Part shown: positions 12,050-23,053 of the stretch, one piece after another | How the letters are laid out: every line of letters starts with the position of its first letter | Position numbering within the stretch: position 1 is the first letter of the stretch | Source of the DNA: Drosophila pseudoobscura | Taxonomy: Eukaryota; Arthropoda; Insecta; Diptera; Drosophilidae | Direction of reading: 5' to 3' | Assembly (NCBI RefSeq): GCF_009870125.1 | Contig: NC_046679.1 | Span: 24,552,001 to 24,616,000, forward strand | DNA: 64,000 nucleotides | Translations under genes and position numbers: made by a program | Notes under the pieces: model-generated | What the model saw: only the letters and a program-made list of their open reading frames with translations | The model's database searches: none | What the model was told of the DNA's origin: nothing

Positions 12050-14770
12050 CTGTTGTTGAGATCGATCCTTTTTCTAACTCTAATCCGACAGACAAGCAAC
12101 AGACACAAGGATCCTCTCTACCTGTTCGAGAGGATGAGTTTGGGTCTGCGAGTCTCTCAGACTGAACGTTTTCATATTTATTTTGATCTGTTGCGGTGAT
12201 CTACATGCATGAACGATCCCACCCGAAACTCGAAATCCGTCTGTGCCCCGGGACTGTGGCCTATTGAATTAATGTGCCGCATTAGGCGGACCAGCAGGTT
12301 TCGCTGAAACCTTTTTTCCCATCAACAGAATCGAAACCCATCGCGGACGCACACACGTAGTGTCCTAAATAACAGGTGTGGAATGATTGGTTCCTCTCTA
12401 TGATCCTGCGCGGCGATGGCTTACAGGGATTCCTGGTAGCTGGCCCTGGTCCTGGCCCTGGCCGGGGCACGTAGCAAATCGATGAAGAATGCGCCTTAGC
12501 CGAGAGCTGGCTGTGGTCTGTTCGGGGGTACAGTTGTGCTACCTTTTTTTGGGATTGGTCCGAAACGAGTAAACCGGGCCAAGGCAGATGTTTGCATATC
12601 GCCAAACGATCGTATCGTACAGCATTTCTTCTTGCCGTCTGTTTTCGCCTTCGTCTTCATATTTTGCATTTCCATTTTGCATGCAAACATCCGAAAAATA
12701 CAGAAAAACGAAAAACAAAAGCCGCTCTCAGTCAGCGAGGCAGACAAAAGGACACTGGTCCTGGACATCCTGCCAGGACTCAATCCTCGTGATTTATTAT
12801 GAGTGCAATGGACCCAAGAATGATCGATCTCGAGCGGAAAACAAATTTGCTTTCAGACAAAAGGAGCAACCATAAGACGGACCCAGGAACAAACATCCTA
12901 GAGATTGCAAAATCTCTCTTTTACAATCTTCTTGCGCAAGAGTGAATTTCCGACCCGACAGGCCCATAAGCAGGGTGAAAGTATTTCTGATCGATCTGCT
13001 GCAATTTGCGATCTTGTTTGTTCCAGGCAGGCAGTGACGAGGCGGAGACGAGGCAGGCGGCCGATGGAGTTGTTAGATCCCTCCTCGGGCTGCGATGGAT
13101 GGTGTGCAAATTTGGCATGATCACTTATGCTCATGAGCAGATCGAAGCGCGAAATCTTACAGTAGTTCAGCAACAAAGCAACAAAGCAGCAAAGCATGAT
13201 GGATTTGCATTGTAAGCAGATGGATAAGCCGACTAAATCAGCGGGAAAAAGGAGACGAGCTTGAAAGGGGAGGACTACATACAACCTTGGCCGCGATCTC
13301 TGATCGTTTCAGGCTGAAAATGAGCAAGATCAGTTGGGGATTTCAACCATGATTAGTTAGAGACTGAAGCTTCAGGGGTGATCACCAAAAGGCTGGAGCT
13401 TGCACTGGGAAAGATCAGTTAAGGATTTTGACTACATTTTGGCAAGATCAGTTAAGGATATTAACATGAATTTCATGATATACCATACCATTTGTTATTT
13501 ATTTTGATCTAGATTAGGTATTATATTAGAATTAGAGAGATGTAACCAAAGTTAGATTAGTGAAATTGTAGAGCTTATACTTTTTATTGTCTTTATCCCT
13601 ATAGTCTAAATGTTTTTCCCATTCTTGTAATTTTCCATCATAGAGCAAATCGATCAGGGATCATTCCTGATAAGTTTTCTCAATCAAGATAATATTTGAA
13701 GTTCAGTTACTAGGGGAGTAGGTCTTTCAAACGACAAATTCTTTGCAATTTCTTCAGTTTAGATATAAGGGTTAGATAGGGTTTGTCTGAGAAAGGATTT
13801 CAGTTGTTTTCTCTATAGTAAAGAGGACTCTTTAGCAGATCCTTGGATGTTTAAAACTCTAAGCATCGAAGAGAGAAGTAGAAGAATAAACACTGAGATC
13901 AGTTCATTTTTAGACCTATAGGTAATTTCGAGGATTAGCTATAGATTTTCTGTACATCACTCCACTGCTCCTATGAGCGCTGATCAATCCAAAACGATCA
14001 GTCGTCGCCCATTACTGGCATCGTTCATCGAGGGCGTCAATGAACTTGACCCATGCCTGGCCTGGCAGTTTTTCCCCCATCCTACGCGGACTCTCTGCTG
14101 CAATCTGCAATCTCCGATCTGGCCGATGCTGATCTTGCTGTTTGCTGTGCGATCGCCTCGATCGCCTGTGCCTCTGTGTTTGTTCAACAAAAACAAAGCA
14201 CCAGCTCGACAAAAATGTAACAGAAATTGTATTTGCACTAACTTGAAAGCAAATCAAGCGATCGAAATGGGTATGTACGCGTACGTACGAGTATGCAGAT
14301 GGAGCTGAGAAAAGTTCAAGATCGCCACGAAGAGATCCTTTTTTGTTTCTCGTGTGTGGGACCACTCAAGGGCAACGCGGAGCCCAGAGGTTGATGCTTC
14401 GGCGGAGGCTGCAGTGCATCATCATTAAGAAAAAATGTCGAAATTTATGAAGATTTTGTTTTTGGGAATTAAAAGAAATAAGGCAGTGAAAAGACAAGAA
14501 AAGAGAAAATGCCGCCGATGATCTTGTCTTGGCTTTTGTTTCGGTTATCCTCTTCTCTTTCCTTTTGGACTGCTGAGATTTAAAAACTTCCGGTTTTTAC
14601 AAACTGCGATCGTCGATCGTCGTAATTTGATATGTTTATGCGTTTTCGAGCGATTCGCATAAACTTGGCAAAAATAAAGGAGACACACCAGCTGCCCTGC
14701 CTACCAGAGAGAGCTTTGGTTTTGGATAAATCGCGATCATCTACCTCCCTCCATTGGATCTTATTCCCAT
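12050..14770. other. Noncoding region strikingly rich in GATC
   Basis: By eye I count about 41 GATC tetramers in roughly 2.7 kb, against about 11 expected for random sequence. Several occur as direct clusters such as GATCGATC (about 12,060), GCGATCGCCTCGATCGCC (about 14,151-14,168) and CGATCGTCGATCGTCG (about 14,608-14,623). Three degenerate copies of AAGATCAGTTRRGGAT lie at about 13,327, 13,411 and 13,444. No protein-coding gene is supportable. The enrichment may mark a cluster of binding sites for an unidentified factor or just local composition; I cannot tell which from sequence alone. Confidence 0.4.
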
Positions 14771-14948
14771 TCGGCTACAATCGAAGACAATTAAGCGGAA
14801 ATGCGATATGAGAACTGCTGGAATGTTGCACTGCAATGGATTTGAATGAGAATGCATTTGGGTTTGGTTTGTGAGGGGCAGACCAGAGCGAAGCGAAGCG
14901 AAGCATAATTATGCCCACAAAGGCGCAACCCAAATCAAAAACCCAACA

Positions 14949-14994
14949 AGGACAGGGACAACGACAAGGACAAGGGCAAGGACAAGGACAAGGA
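14949..14994 (+). repeat. (GGACAA/GGGCAA)n minisatellite
   Basis: A short array of hexamer variants (AGGACA, GGGACA, ACGACA, AGGGCA) in tandem. It creates a Gln-Gly-rich open frame on the plus strand, which I do not regard as a gene because its open reading depends entirely on the repeat and what follows is unrelated. Confidence 0.7.
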
Positions 14995-17900
14995 AGAAAA
15001 TCCAGCGTGAGAATCCCAAGCGACGCAATTCCACAAGGGAGCAGTAGCAGGGACTACGCAACAGATTTCTGGTATCCACTGTCCTATCCTGCCTTCATCT
15101 CCTTTCTTCCTTTCTTCCTTCCTGCCTCATCTCTCATTCAAAAAATGTTCCAACTTGAACTACCCCAGAAAGGGAGGGCCACAAAGGCCACCCCATTTCC
15201 TTCTTTTTGCTGGCATTGTGCGTTGGGGTTGCATAAATTATTTATACAACAATATACTCGTACGTACGGCTCACACACATTCCCGGATCAAATCAAATGC
15301 GTAGTTCTCTCAATTGCTGATGGCTTTTCAAAAGCAAAAGTTTTACGCGCTTTTGAGCGATTTTCGGTACAGTTTTTCCTAATCCAAACAGTTGGTGGAG
15401 TGTCTTAAATTTGGAAGGCTTTTTTGCACTGCACTGAAGATAAACTTTGATGAATTCCGGGATGCTTCCAACAGTTTCCTGGAAGATATTTACGATTTGG
15501 GAAAGGGCTAAAAATAAAGTTGCACAAGATATTTCTTAAAAGCTTTCTTGAAGTCATTCAGAGTACTCCTAATTGTCCTCAGTGTAGACGACTGTTTGAT
15601 TCTTTGGTCCAAAACCAACCCCAAACCAAACAGCATCGCTGTTAGACCAAAATAAGGCGCAATAATTGTACCAAATTTCGACTTATTCCAGGTCGCGGAA
15701 GGATGTTAGGAAAGGAATGCGCAGTTAGACTTCCGGACAGTGGACTCTGTCAAAGGATTATGCGTAGCACTCGCAGGAGATGACTATCGCATCGTGGAGA
15801 GTGCTCGCGAGATCGAGTGCGTAATTATTATACCCTAAAACAAAGGGGTGCCATTTAACAAAACCCATTTACATATATGTACATACATACGTACTTGCAG
15901 GAGCTTGGAAGATCGTACCATCATCATTTCTCCTTCTTTCTGCCTTTTCAAATATCCTAATTAAATATTGAAACGGAATTCCTGTGATAATTTCCTTGGA
16001 ATCGGTTTACCTCATCAAAGGATCAATCAAAGGAACAGTCGTTATAAAAACAGTTTTCACTCCATTCTCAAGGGTATTCGGGGGTATTCAATGCCACATC
16101 TAAACTTCATATCTGGGTTTCCTTTGAATTTGGGGTTGGCCGTGGTTTTTTGGCAGTAGGGGCAAAAGGATAAGGGATCGTTTGCTTTGCTTAGCTCAAG
16201 GGCAGCAGGATTGCGCCCTGCTCTACTGCTACGACTGGGCTGCATGCCAGGACATGCTGCTCTATGTATTACCAGCGAAAGTAGAGCGACCGTAAACAAA
16301 AGAAAGGCAAAATTATGAAATAATAATCAAGTAGGGCATAATCACAAAGCCGTAACCTTGAGGCAAGGTAAACAATAATTAAACTAGGCTACGGGGATCG
16401 AGAAAAATGGGGTTGGCTGAGGGGCTGTTGGCTGTTGGGCCAAGAGGGATAGGGCATATCCTGGATATCCTGGATCACAATCATATCGCACACGTGTTGC
16501 TTTCATCCTCCTCGCAGGAGCAGAAAGCTAATCTGCTGACGCATTGAATCGGAAAGGGATGGAGACAAAGACGAAGACGAAAACGGTTGGTCCTATTTGG
16601 GACATTGAAAATTGCTGGCAGCTGCCTTCATCTTCGTTTGCTCCTTCGGTGAGAGCTTGTTTTCGACTTGACTCGAGAGCAGCTGCAGTCGAGCGATCGT
16701 TAAGTCCACGTGCCAAGGTGAGTCAGCAGCAGCAGGATCATCAACAGGAGCAGCAACAGAAGCTATTATCCTGCGACCGCAGCCATTTTTTGAACTTAAC
16801 CCATTAATGATTGCTGCCCCACAAAAGGGAAAAAATGAGGAACTGGTGTGTCATCTTTTCCATAATGAACTATCCATACAATAGATCTTAGTGGTCTTGT
16901 ATATAGACCTTAATGAAATAGCAAGTCGAATATACTAATCAGAATTCATTAAGAAAGAATGTTGATCCATTCATAACATTTCTGGCACAAAAGACAATAT
17001 CAATCTATAGAAAATTCTGGCTTCCTGAAACTATCTTACCCTAATATAAGTTTTAGGAAAGATTTTAGCATTATGGGAACCTTTTCTTTGACCAGAATAT
17101 GGCATATGGAGATTCCTTTTAACTTAAATTTCTTAATTTATTTTAAAGATAAGAAATCGATCTTTATTCATAAGAAGTTTCCTGGATTCTTATAGATTGT
17201 AAGGTAAGTGAGCTTGGGGATCATGGATACATCAAGGCATAAATAGGGTCATAAAACTATGCAACTATTTAGTTTTTCCTTCATTAAGTAGAATGTTGGA
17301 TAGATCGGGGGATAAATGAGGCTCTAACTCCATCATTGGCTTAGGGATTCATTCAGTAGTTTCCTCTCCTTCTCAGCTAATAAGCTTCCTCAATGTCATC
17401 AATGGGTTAACTGAAAACTTGGCCGAGGACATGACAGCAGCCGCAGCAGCAGCTGGCGATGTTGCGTGTCGATCACGACATTTATCTGTGGCCTGTTGTC
17501 TTGCCAGGACAATTGGCAACCAACCAGTTTGCGCCCCAAGCTTAAGTCCTTTTGTCCTTTCAAGAAAAAGCTGCCAGGCAGAGGAAGAGGCAGAGGCAGA
17601 GGCAGAGGGCAAGAGCAACCAGATCCAAGGCGAACCAAACAACAGATGTTTTATGTTCGCGTTAAGGAAGAACGTGTTTCGAAACATGATTTATGGCTCG
17701 GGATCGGGATCGGGATCGGCTACTCCACGTTAGAGAGTGCCATCTTCTCTATAATATCAGGGAAAGAGAGAGAAAGAGTGCTTTGTTTCCATTGACCAGC
17801 TGCCAGGGCGGCGTCTTAGGCTCTGAGGGCTCTTGGGCTCAAAGACAGGACCCAAAAAAAAACCGGTCCAATGCGATACGATCCCATCTCTCCTTCTTTT

Positions 17901-19200
17901 GTGTCGTTTTTATGGCGTGTTATGATTTCGCATTACAATTAGCCGGCACAAAAGGCACGCTGCCGCTGCTGCCTATTTTGGGATTGTCAATTGTTTGGCG
18001 ATCTATATGGCGGAGACCCCATAAATCCCCTGCCCATCCCCCTGGCGCATTAAACTTGTCAAAATTGTGCAGTTAAGTAGACATTAGACTACTTCATTAG
18101 ATGAGGGTCCGACCACTGGCTGATCTAGTTTTCCGCCTGCTTCGATCGCGATCAATCGCGAACGGGCACGGGCATGGGCACGCACATGCACATCCAAACA
18201 CACCTCCCGGCAGCACTTAAGACAAATAACTTAAACACCTTTCGACAGCAGAGAGCCAGGAGCCAGGTGTAGCGGCTCCCCTCCAGCTTGACGCATTTTC
18301 AATTAGTTTTAAATCAGAACTAATTGAATGCATCTATGAGTTCCGTCCTGTCCCGTCCCGTCCCGATCGGGATTGCCATCTAGGCAGCAATCTTATCTTA
18401 ACAGTTATGATGTCCATGTGGCAGGCCGGCCGGCCCGGACGAGTGGGGCCGCTTGTTTTGGCATTCTTAGCCAAAATTTATTGACAAAATTTGCAACACA
18501 GATTGCCCGCACTTGGGCCAAGGGAGGCCACAACCACATGAGTTGGCAGAGGAGGAAGCTGCACGACCAGAAGGTAGACAGTAGGCAGAACCTGCCACTG
18601 CACTGTCGAAAGCCAAGGCTTGCCTTGCCGCTGCCGGGGGGAAATCTATGAGCTTGATGTGGTCTGAGTGTATAATAAATGGAGCACACTCCACGCTCGC
18701 TTCGGTGGCGGCGCATGCAAAGAGGCTGGCCCGCGCGCAGATGGAGCGAAAGGCAGCGCCAGCGATGCGATTGTCCAGAGATTGCTCGGACAAGTGGCGC
18801 TGCCTTAAAACGCTAAAAGTAACCTCTAAAAATGGGAATCAGGAAGCGAACGGGAACTTTCTTTTTTTGTTGTTTGGTTATTCTTTTTTGAAGGTCCAAC
18901 GGTTTAGCTTCACTGTCAGCTGACAATAACTGGCTGGTATGAAATGACGGATGAAACTTTCCAGCACTGCGCAAACTTAAATTTTACATAAATACACATA
19001 CCCTGGGGGAAATGGATGTTATAGAACTGTGAATACGTTTGTCTTCCAAGGCTTAGTAGGTATCAGGATCGACATAAATATATACAAGATACTAATAATG
19101 TACATGAATATTTCTAAGGAATATCAATTTGAGAAAATTTCTTAATAAATCACGTTTCATCTTCATATAAAATTAACAAAATAGGGTATTCCAAGGCCTA
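14995..19200. other. Noncoding stretch, no supportable gene
   Basis: Mixed AT-rich and moderately GC-rich DNA. GATC remains moderately frequent (for example near 15,813, 16,397, 16,474 and 18,141-18,156). Short tandem texture includes GGATCGGGATCGGGATCGG near 17,701-17,718, CCCGTCCCGTCCCG near 18,352-18,365, and a (GAGGCA)n run near 17,581-17,610. Open frames overlapping these are compositional. I see no exon with flanking splice signals and family similarity. Confidence 0.45.
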
Positions 19201-19640
19201 AACGCATCACAGTGACTCTTTTTTTGTCGAACTTTTCCGTTCAAACCTCTTTTTACACAAAATCCAATAAAAGCAGGGATTAAAAACAATCCAATCGTGT
19301 AGAAAATTTATTCATCAATGGGATAAAATTATGTGGGCATTGCTGAAAGATTTAGTTTGCCAGCATTATTCAATGGAATATCAAAATTGAGCAATATGAA
19401 CGAATTTCCCTTTTCGTTTGTTTTGATTAACCTATTTCGCTACTTGCTTTTTGTTTGACTTGTTTCGCTAAAACCGCTTTTTACGCAAAATGCAATAAAA
19501 ACAAGTGTTTAAAATAAGCCAGTCAAGTTGAGAATAGTTTAATTATTCGGATAAAATTATGTGGGCATGGCTAAATGTTCTATCGAGCCAGTAATATTCA
19601 ACGGAATAAAGAAATTGAGCAATTGGAACGATACTCGTTT
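19200..19640 (+). repeat. Tandem dimer of a dispersed ~228-bp repeat (family A)
   Basis: Two copies lie head to tail with a 228-bp period: CAATAAAA starts at 19,265 and 19,493, and ATGTGGGCAT at 19,331 and 19,559. Each unit has an AT-rich start (CGCTAAAACC then CAAAATnCAATAAAA), a middle GGATAAAATTATGTGGGCAT and a tail like TAATATTCAACGGAAT. The same consensus recurs at 23,700-23,850, 45,040-45,180, in degraded form at 56,590-56,680, and partially inverted at 44,660-44,780. No transposase is encoded, so this looks like a short non-autonomous element, MITE- or DINE-like. The family name is not established from sequence. Confidence 0.7.
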
Positions 19641-19984
19641 GTTTATGCTACTGTTGTATGAGCAAAAGTGCCTTGTGCGTCTGCCTACAGTGGCTTCGAA
19701 TAACAGTAAATCCTGTCAGAGGGCACTCCCAAAAACAACCGCAGTTCCTCGGCTATTCCGTGCTTTCCACCTTCTTCGCATTTACAGTTAAAGTCGAGCG
19801 AGTCTGCAGCTGCGGCTGCGCTGTCGGCTGACGTATTTTTTTTGTACTCAGCAGCAAGCGCATGCAAAATCTCACACATGAAGCGGCAGCCGATATATCT
19901 CTCTCGCTCTTGCAAGGCAGACCTGCGGCGGCGCGACTGCGCTGCTTCGAAGTCATTTTCGCTAATGGCGGCGCTGCCAATTGC

Positions 19985-19991
19985 TATAAAA
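19985..19991 (+). promoter_or_regulatory. TATA box of repeat copy 1
   Basis: TATAAAA in the context GCTATAAAAAGGCG, a strong polymerase II TATA box. It lies about 110 bases upstream of a well-placed ATG (ACCATGG, 20,094). It is conserved in copy 2 at 22,019-22,025. Whether it is active is unknown. Confidence 0.55.
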
Positions 19992-20093
19992 AGGCGAGCA
20001 CAGTCGAATCCACGCGACTTTATTTATTTTTTTTTAACTGTAAACATCTACTATTCTAAACCTAGTGCGCAGGGAGTCAGCACCGTGCGCACC

Positions 20094-20270
20094 ATGGCAC
20101 CCCAAAACCTCCGCACCTCAGAACCCCCGCAACCTGGCACCCTAGAACTTCCGCGCCATAAAACCACCGCAACCTGGCATCCTAGAACCTCCGTATCTTG
20201 GCAGTTGCGTCGTGAACGAGCGTGGCATTTGTGTACTTACTTATGTAATGTATTGTGTGTGTATGTATGA
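20094..20270 (+). CDS. Small ORF in repeat copy 1, 58 aa, unknown
   Basis: It starts at an ATG in an excellent context (ACCATGG) downstream of a TATA box and stops at 20,268-20,270. The N-terminal half comes from a degenerate tandem repeat of about 45 bases (CCGCAACCTGGCAyCCTAGAAC). It is therefore rich in Pro, Thr and Arg (starts MAPQNLRTSEPPQP), and the C-terminus is Cys-rich (ends CNVLCVYV). The same 58-codon frame is intact in copy 2 (22,128-22,304). I do not recognise a family. Conservation between copies may only reflect recency of the duplication, so coding status is uncertain. Confidence 0.3.
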   Translation: MAPQNLRTSEPPQPGTLELPRHKTTATWHPRTSVSWQLRRERAWHLCTYLCNVLCVYV

Positions 20271-20850
20271 CTTGATGGCCACAATGTCCTTTCAAAATAC
20301 TTACTATCAATGTACTTTCCTACTTGGTTCTAATGCGACTTCATAGGGGGACAACTGGCTCTTTCGTTTCACTGCACATAGACATGTGCATTTTGTCACT
20401 CGCAATCGACTATCCTTCTTGAGAGCGCCTTGGACCCTCATGACTCATCCATTAGTCTTGTTTGAGTTGTTTGTGCAGAAATATTTATTCTTGCTCATGG
20501 ATTTGAATAAGTCTATTACCGAACATACACCTTTAATGGGCCTCCCATAGACCCACAAAACTCTGTCACAGTCTTCTTTTCTTCACGGCTCACTCTTCCT
20601 GTGCAGAGGTTTTTGAATAACTTTTCTTGCGACCCTTGACCAATATTCATAGAGATTGCAATTTAGACCTTAACCTCCCCTCCTGTAGTTCCTCTTCTGC
20701 ACTTTTTTGTCTTTGAGTAGCAGATGTTGGTGTTTGGGTTCTTAAACCATAATTAAATTAGCAAACGTAAAAAAGACGAGAGCCATCAGACAGAGAATAC
20801 CGTTGATGCTCTGCCCTACATGGTCTATTTTTTTTCTGGTGTATTTTGCA

Positions 20851-21018
20851 TTAATGGCGGAATTTCGTCACTCGTAATCGACTATCCTTCTTGAGAGCTG
20901 TTCTCTTAAGCTTTTCTCCGTCCGCAAACGCAACAGCATCTAAAGATTCATGAAGAAGAATATACGAATTGATGGTAAATTCTTGCTGTGGTACCGTCGT
21001 TGGTGTTTCCACTTCCAT
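20851..21018 (-). CDS. Small minus-strand ORF in repeat copy 1, 55 aa, unknown
   Basis: It starts MEVETPTTVPQQ at 21,018 and reaches a stop at 20,851-20,853. The stretch ALKKDSRLRVTK is also encoded, with a single synonymous third-position change, by a second 32-bp copy at 20,395-20,426 in the same element. In copy 2 a one-base deletion just after this motif shifts the frame and lengthens the ORF. The pattern suggests remnants of a real coding exon that was internally duplicated. No family is recognised. Confidence 0.3.
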   Translation of the reverse strand: MEVETPTTVPQQEFTINSYILLHESLDAVAFADGEKLKRTALKKDSRLRVTKFRH

Positions 21019-21248
21019 TTTGTTTTAATTTTTAATTTTGGTGGCACATAAATTAGTGTTGGGTAAACACCGTTCAATTTACTGAATAAGTTCGTTCGTT
21101 CATTTTTATGCAGTGAACTAAGTCGTTCTTTTAGTTCGTTCCTTTTTGTTCATCTTAATCATTCATTTTTGTTCATCGTTCCTTTTTGTTCATCGTTCGT
21201 TCTGGTGTGGAATTCTTTGAGGAGATTCCTCCTCGTTTATTCAAGGCA

Positions 21249-21923
21249 GTCTTCGATGGAACTCAAGACTTGCACTCGAACACTGAAAGGGGCAACGATT
21301 TAAACTATACAAAAGACTGCGTATGTGAGGTCCAGCGGCGCGCGGCACGCAGCCGCGCAGCGTTCTGGACGTGGACGTGGACGGCACAGCCTTGAGACTT
21401 CGCAGCCAGTACCCGCCCACAAAGCGCCCAGTGACGGGTGGGTTGCCCACGGCCTCCACTGCGGGCATCGCCGTGCCAGCGGGTGTGGTGCCACGCCGAG
21501 CAGTCGCCATCTTGGTCGAAGCAGCAGCCTTCGGTTTGCTCTGGGGCTTGAATAAAATCCAAAAACCAACGCCAATAGGCTCTGCACACTGAGCCCATCC
21601 CGGGGGAATGGTGGGATTTTTTGACAAAAAATGTGAAACTCCGATTCACACTGCCACCATCCACCATCCATCAAAAACAGCTGATGCCAATAACAAGTTC
21701 ATTAAATTTGCGCGGAAGATCTATTAATTCTTGGTTATTATAATGGATGATGAAGATATAGCAATTATTTCGGCTGTGGTTGCACAGCACCATCTTCTCC
21801 TGCCTAACGTGGTGGTCCTTTTGTTGTTCGAGACGCTCCTGGGCGATCTCTGCCAGCAACGAAATGTCGGTCTTTTTCTTTTTCTTTGGCGGAGGCCCAG
21901 ACAAGGTGCTGGAGCAACAAGAT
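21249..21923. other. GC-rich coding-like spacer between the two 1.36-kb repeats
   Basis: This 675-bp block is not repeated elsewhere in the window. Bases 21,330-21,600 are much more GC-rich than their surroundings and open in several frames on both strands. On the plus strand a 73-codon frame (21,371-21,592) has a hydrophobic stretch VAILVEAAAFGLLWGL. On the minus strand 21,760-21,905 encodes PPPKKKKKTDISLLAEIAQE continuing RLEQQKDHH, a Lys-rich patch plus an amphipathic helix like the tails of Myb/SANT-like DNA-binding proteins. I read this as fragments of captured or decayed genes. Neither frame has a complete gene structure I can support. Confidence 0.35.
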
Positions 21924-22127
21924 CCGATATATCTCTCTCGCTCTTGCAAGGCAGACCTGCGGCGGCGCGACTGCGCTGCTTCGAAGTCATTTTCGCTAAT
22001 GGCGGCGCTGCCAATTGCTATAAAAAGGCGAGCACAGTCGAATCCACGCGATTTTATTTATTTTTTTTTAACTGTAAACATCTACTATTCTAAACCTAGT
22101 GCGCAGGGAGTCAGCACCGTGCGCACC

Positions 22128-22304
22128 ATGGCACCCCAAAACCTCCGCACCTCAGAACCCCCGCAACCTGGCACCCTAGAACTTCCGCGCCATAAAACCA
22201 CCGCAACCTGGCATCCTAGAACCTCCGTATCTTGGCAGTTGCGTCGTGAACGAGCGTGGCATTTGTGTACTTACTTATGTAATGTATTGTGTGTGTATGT
22301 ATGA
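22128..22304 (+). CDS. Small ORF in repeat copy 2, 58 aa, unknown
   Basis: Same frame, same start context (ACCATGG) and same stop as the ORF at 20,094-20,270 in copy 1. It lies about 105 bases downstream of the copy 2 TATA box. No family recognised; see copy 1 for composition. Intactness in both copies is weak support for function because the copies are too similar for the comparison to be informative. Confidence 0.3.
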   Translation: MAPQNLRTSEPPQPGTLELPRHKTTATWHPRTSVSWQLRRERAWHLCTYLCNVLCVYV

Positions 22305-22777
22305 CTTGATGGCCACAATGTCCTTTCAAAATACTTACTATCAATGTACTTTCCTACTTGGTTCTAATGCGACTTCATAGGGGGACAACTGGCTCTTTCG
22401 TTTCACTGCACATAGACATGTGCATTTTGTCACTCGCAATCGACTATCCTTCTTGAGAGCGCCTTGGACCCTCATGACTCATCCATTAGTCTTGTTTGAG
22501 TTGTTTGTGCAGAAATATATATTCTTGCTCATGGATTTGAATAAGTCTATTACCGAACATACACCTTTAATGGGCCTCCCATAGACCCACAAAACTCTGT
22601 CACAGTCTGTTCTTTTCTTCACGGCTCACTCTTCCTGTGCTGAGGTTTTTGAATAACTTTTCTTGCGACCCTTGACCAATATTCATAGAGATTGCAATTT
22701 AGACCTTAACCTCCCCTCCTGTAGTTCCTCTTCTGCACTTTTTTGTCTTTGAGTAGCAGATGTTGGTGTTTGGGTTC

Positions 22778-23053
22778 TTAAACCATAATTAAATGGGCAA
22801 ACGTAAAAAAGACGAGAGCCATCAGACAGAAAATACCGTTGATGCTCTGCCCTACATGGTCTATTTTTTTTCTGGTGTATTTTGCATTAATGGCGGAATT
22901 CGTCACTCGTAATCGACTATCCTTCTTGAGAGCTGTTCTCTTAAGCTTTTCTCCGTCCGCAAACGCAACAGCATCTAAAGATTCATGAAGAAGAATATAC
23001 GAATTGATGGTAAATTCTTGCTGTGGTACCGTCGTTGGTGTTTCCACTTCCAT
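22778..23053 (-). pseudogene. Minus-strand ORF of repeat copy 2, frameshifted relative to copy 1
   Basis: It begins with the same residues as the copy 1 ORF (MEVETPTTVPQQ) and includes ALKKDSRLRVT. A one-base deletion relative to copy 1 then changes the frame, and the reading continues to 91 aa with a hydrophobic end (LMALVFFTFAHLIMV). The internal duplicate of the motif elsewhere in the element continues as RVTK, as copy 1 does, so the copy 1 frame looks ancestral and this one derived. Confidence 0.3.

Larger units (their letters stand above)
19890..21248 (+). repeat. 1.36-kb direct repeat, copy 1
   Basis: This 1,359-bp block is nearly identical to 21,924-23,283. Differences I can see are a few substitutions plus small indels: two extra bases near 22,608 in copy 2 and one base missing in copy 2 near 22,900. 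That fits the start offset of 2,034 and end offset of 2,035. The block starts with a GC-rich segment, then a TATA box (TATAAAA at 19,985-19,991), a short plus-strand ORF, noncoding sequence, a minus-strand short ORF and a GTTCGTTC-rich end. It lacks TG...CA LTR termini and there is no gag-pol between the copies, so an LTR retrotransposon is unlikely. It is either a recent segmental duplication or two insertions of an unclassified element. Confidence 0.85.

Noticed and set aside
271..19200. Numerous open frames of 60-240 codons on both strands in the left 19 kb (for example 6,365-7,093 minus)
   Set aside because: They overlap each other on opposite strands, follow CT/GA and CAG-type repeats, have no splice context and no similarity to families I know.
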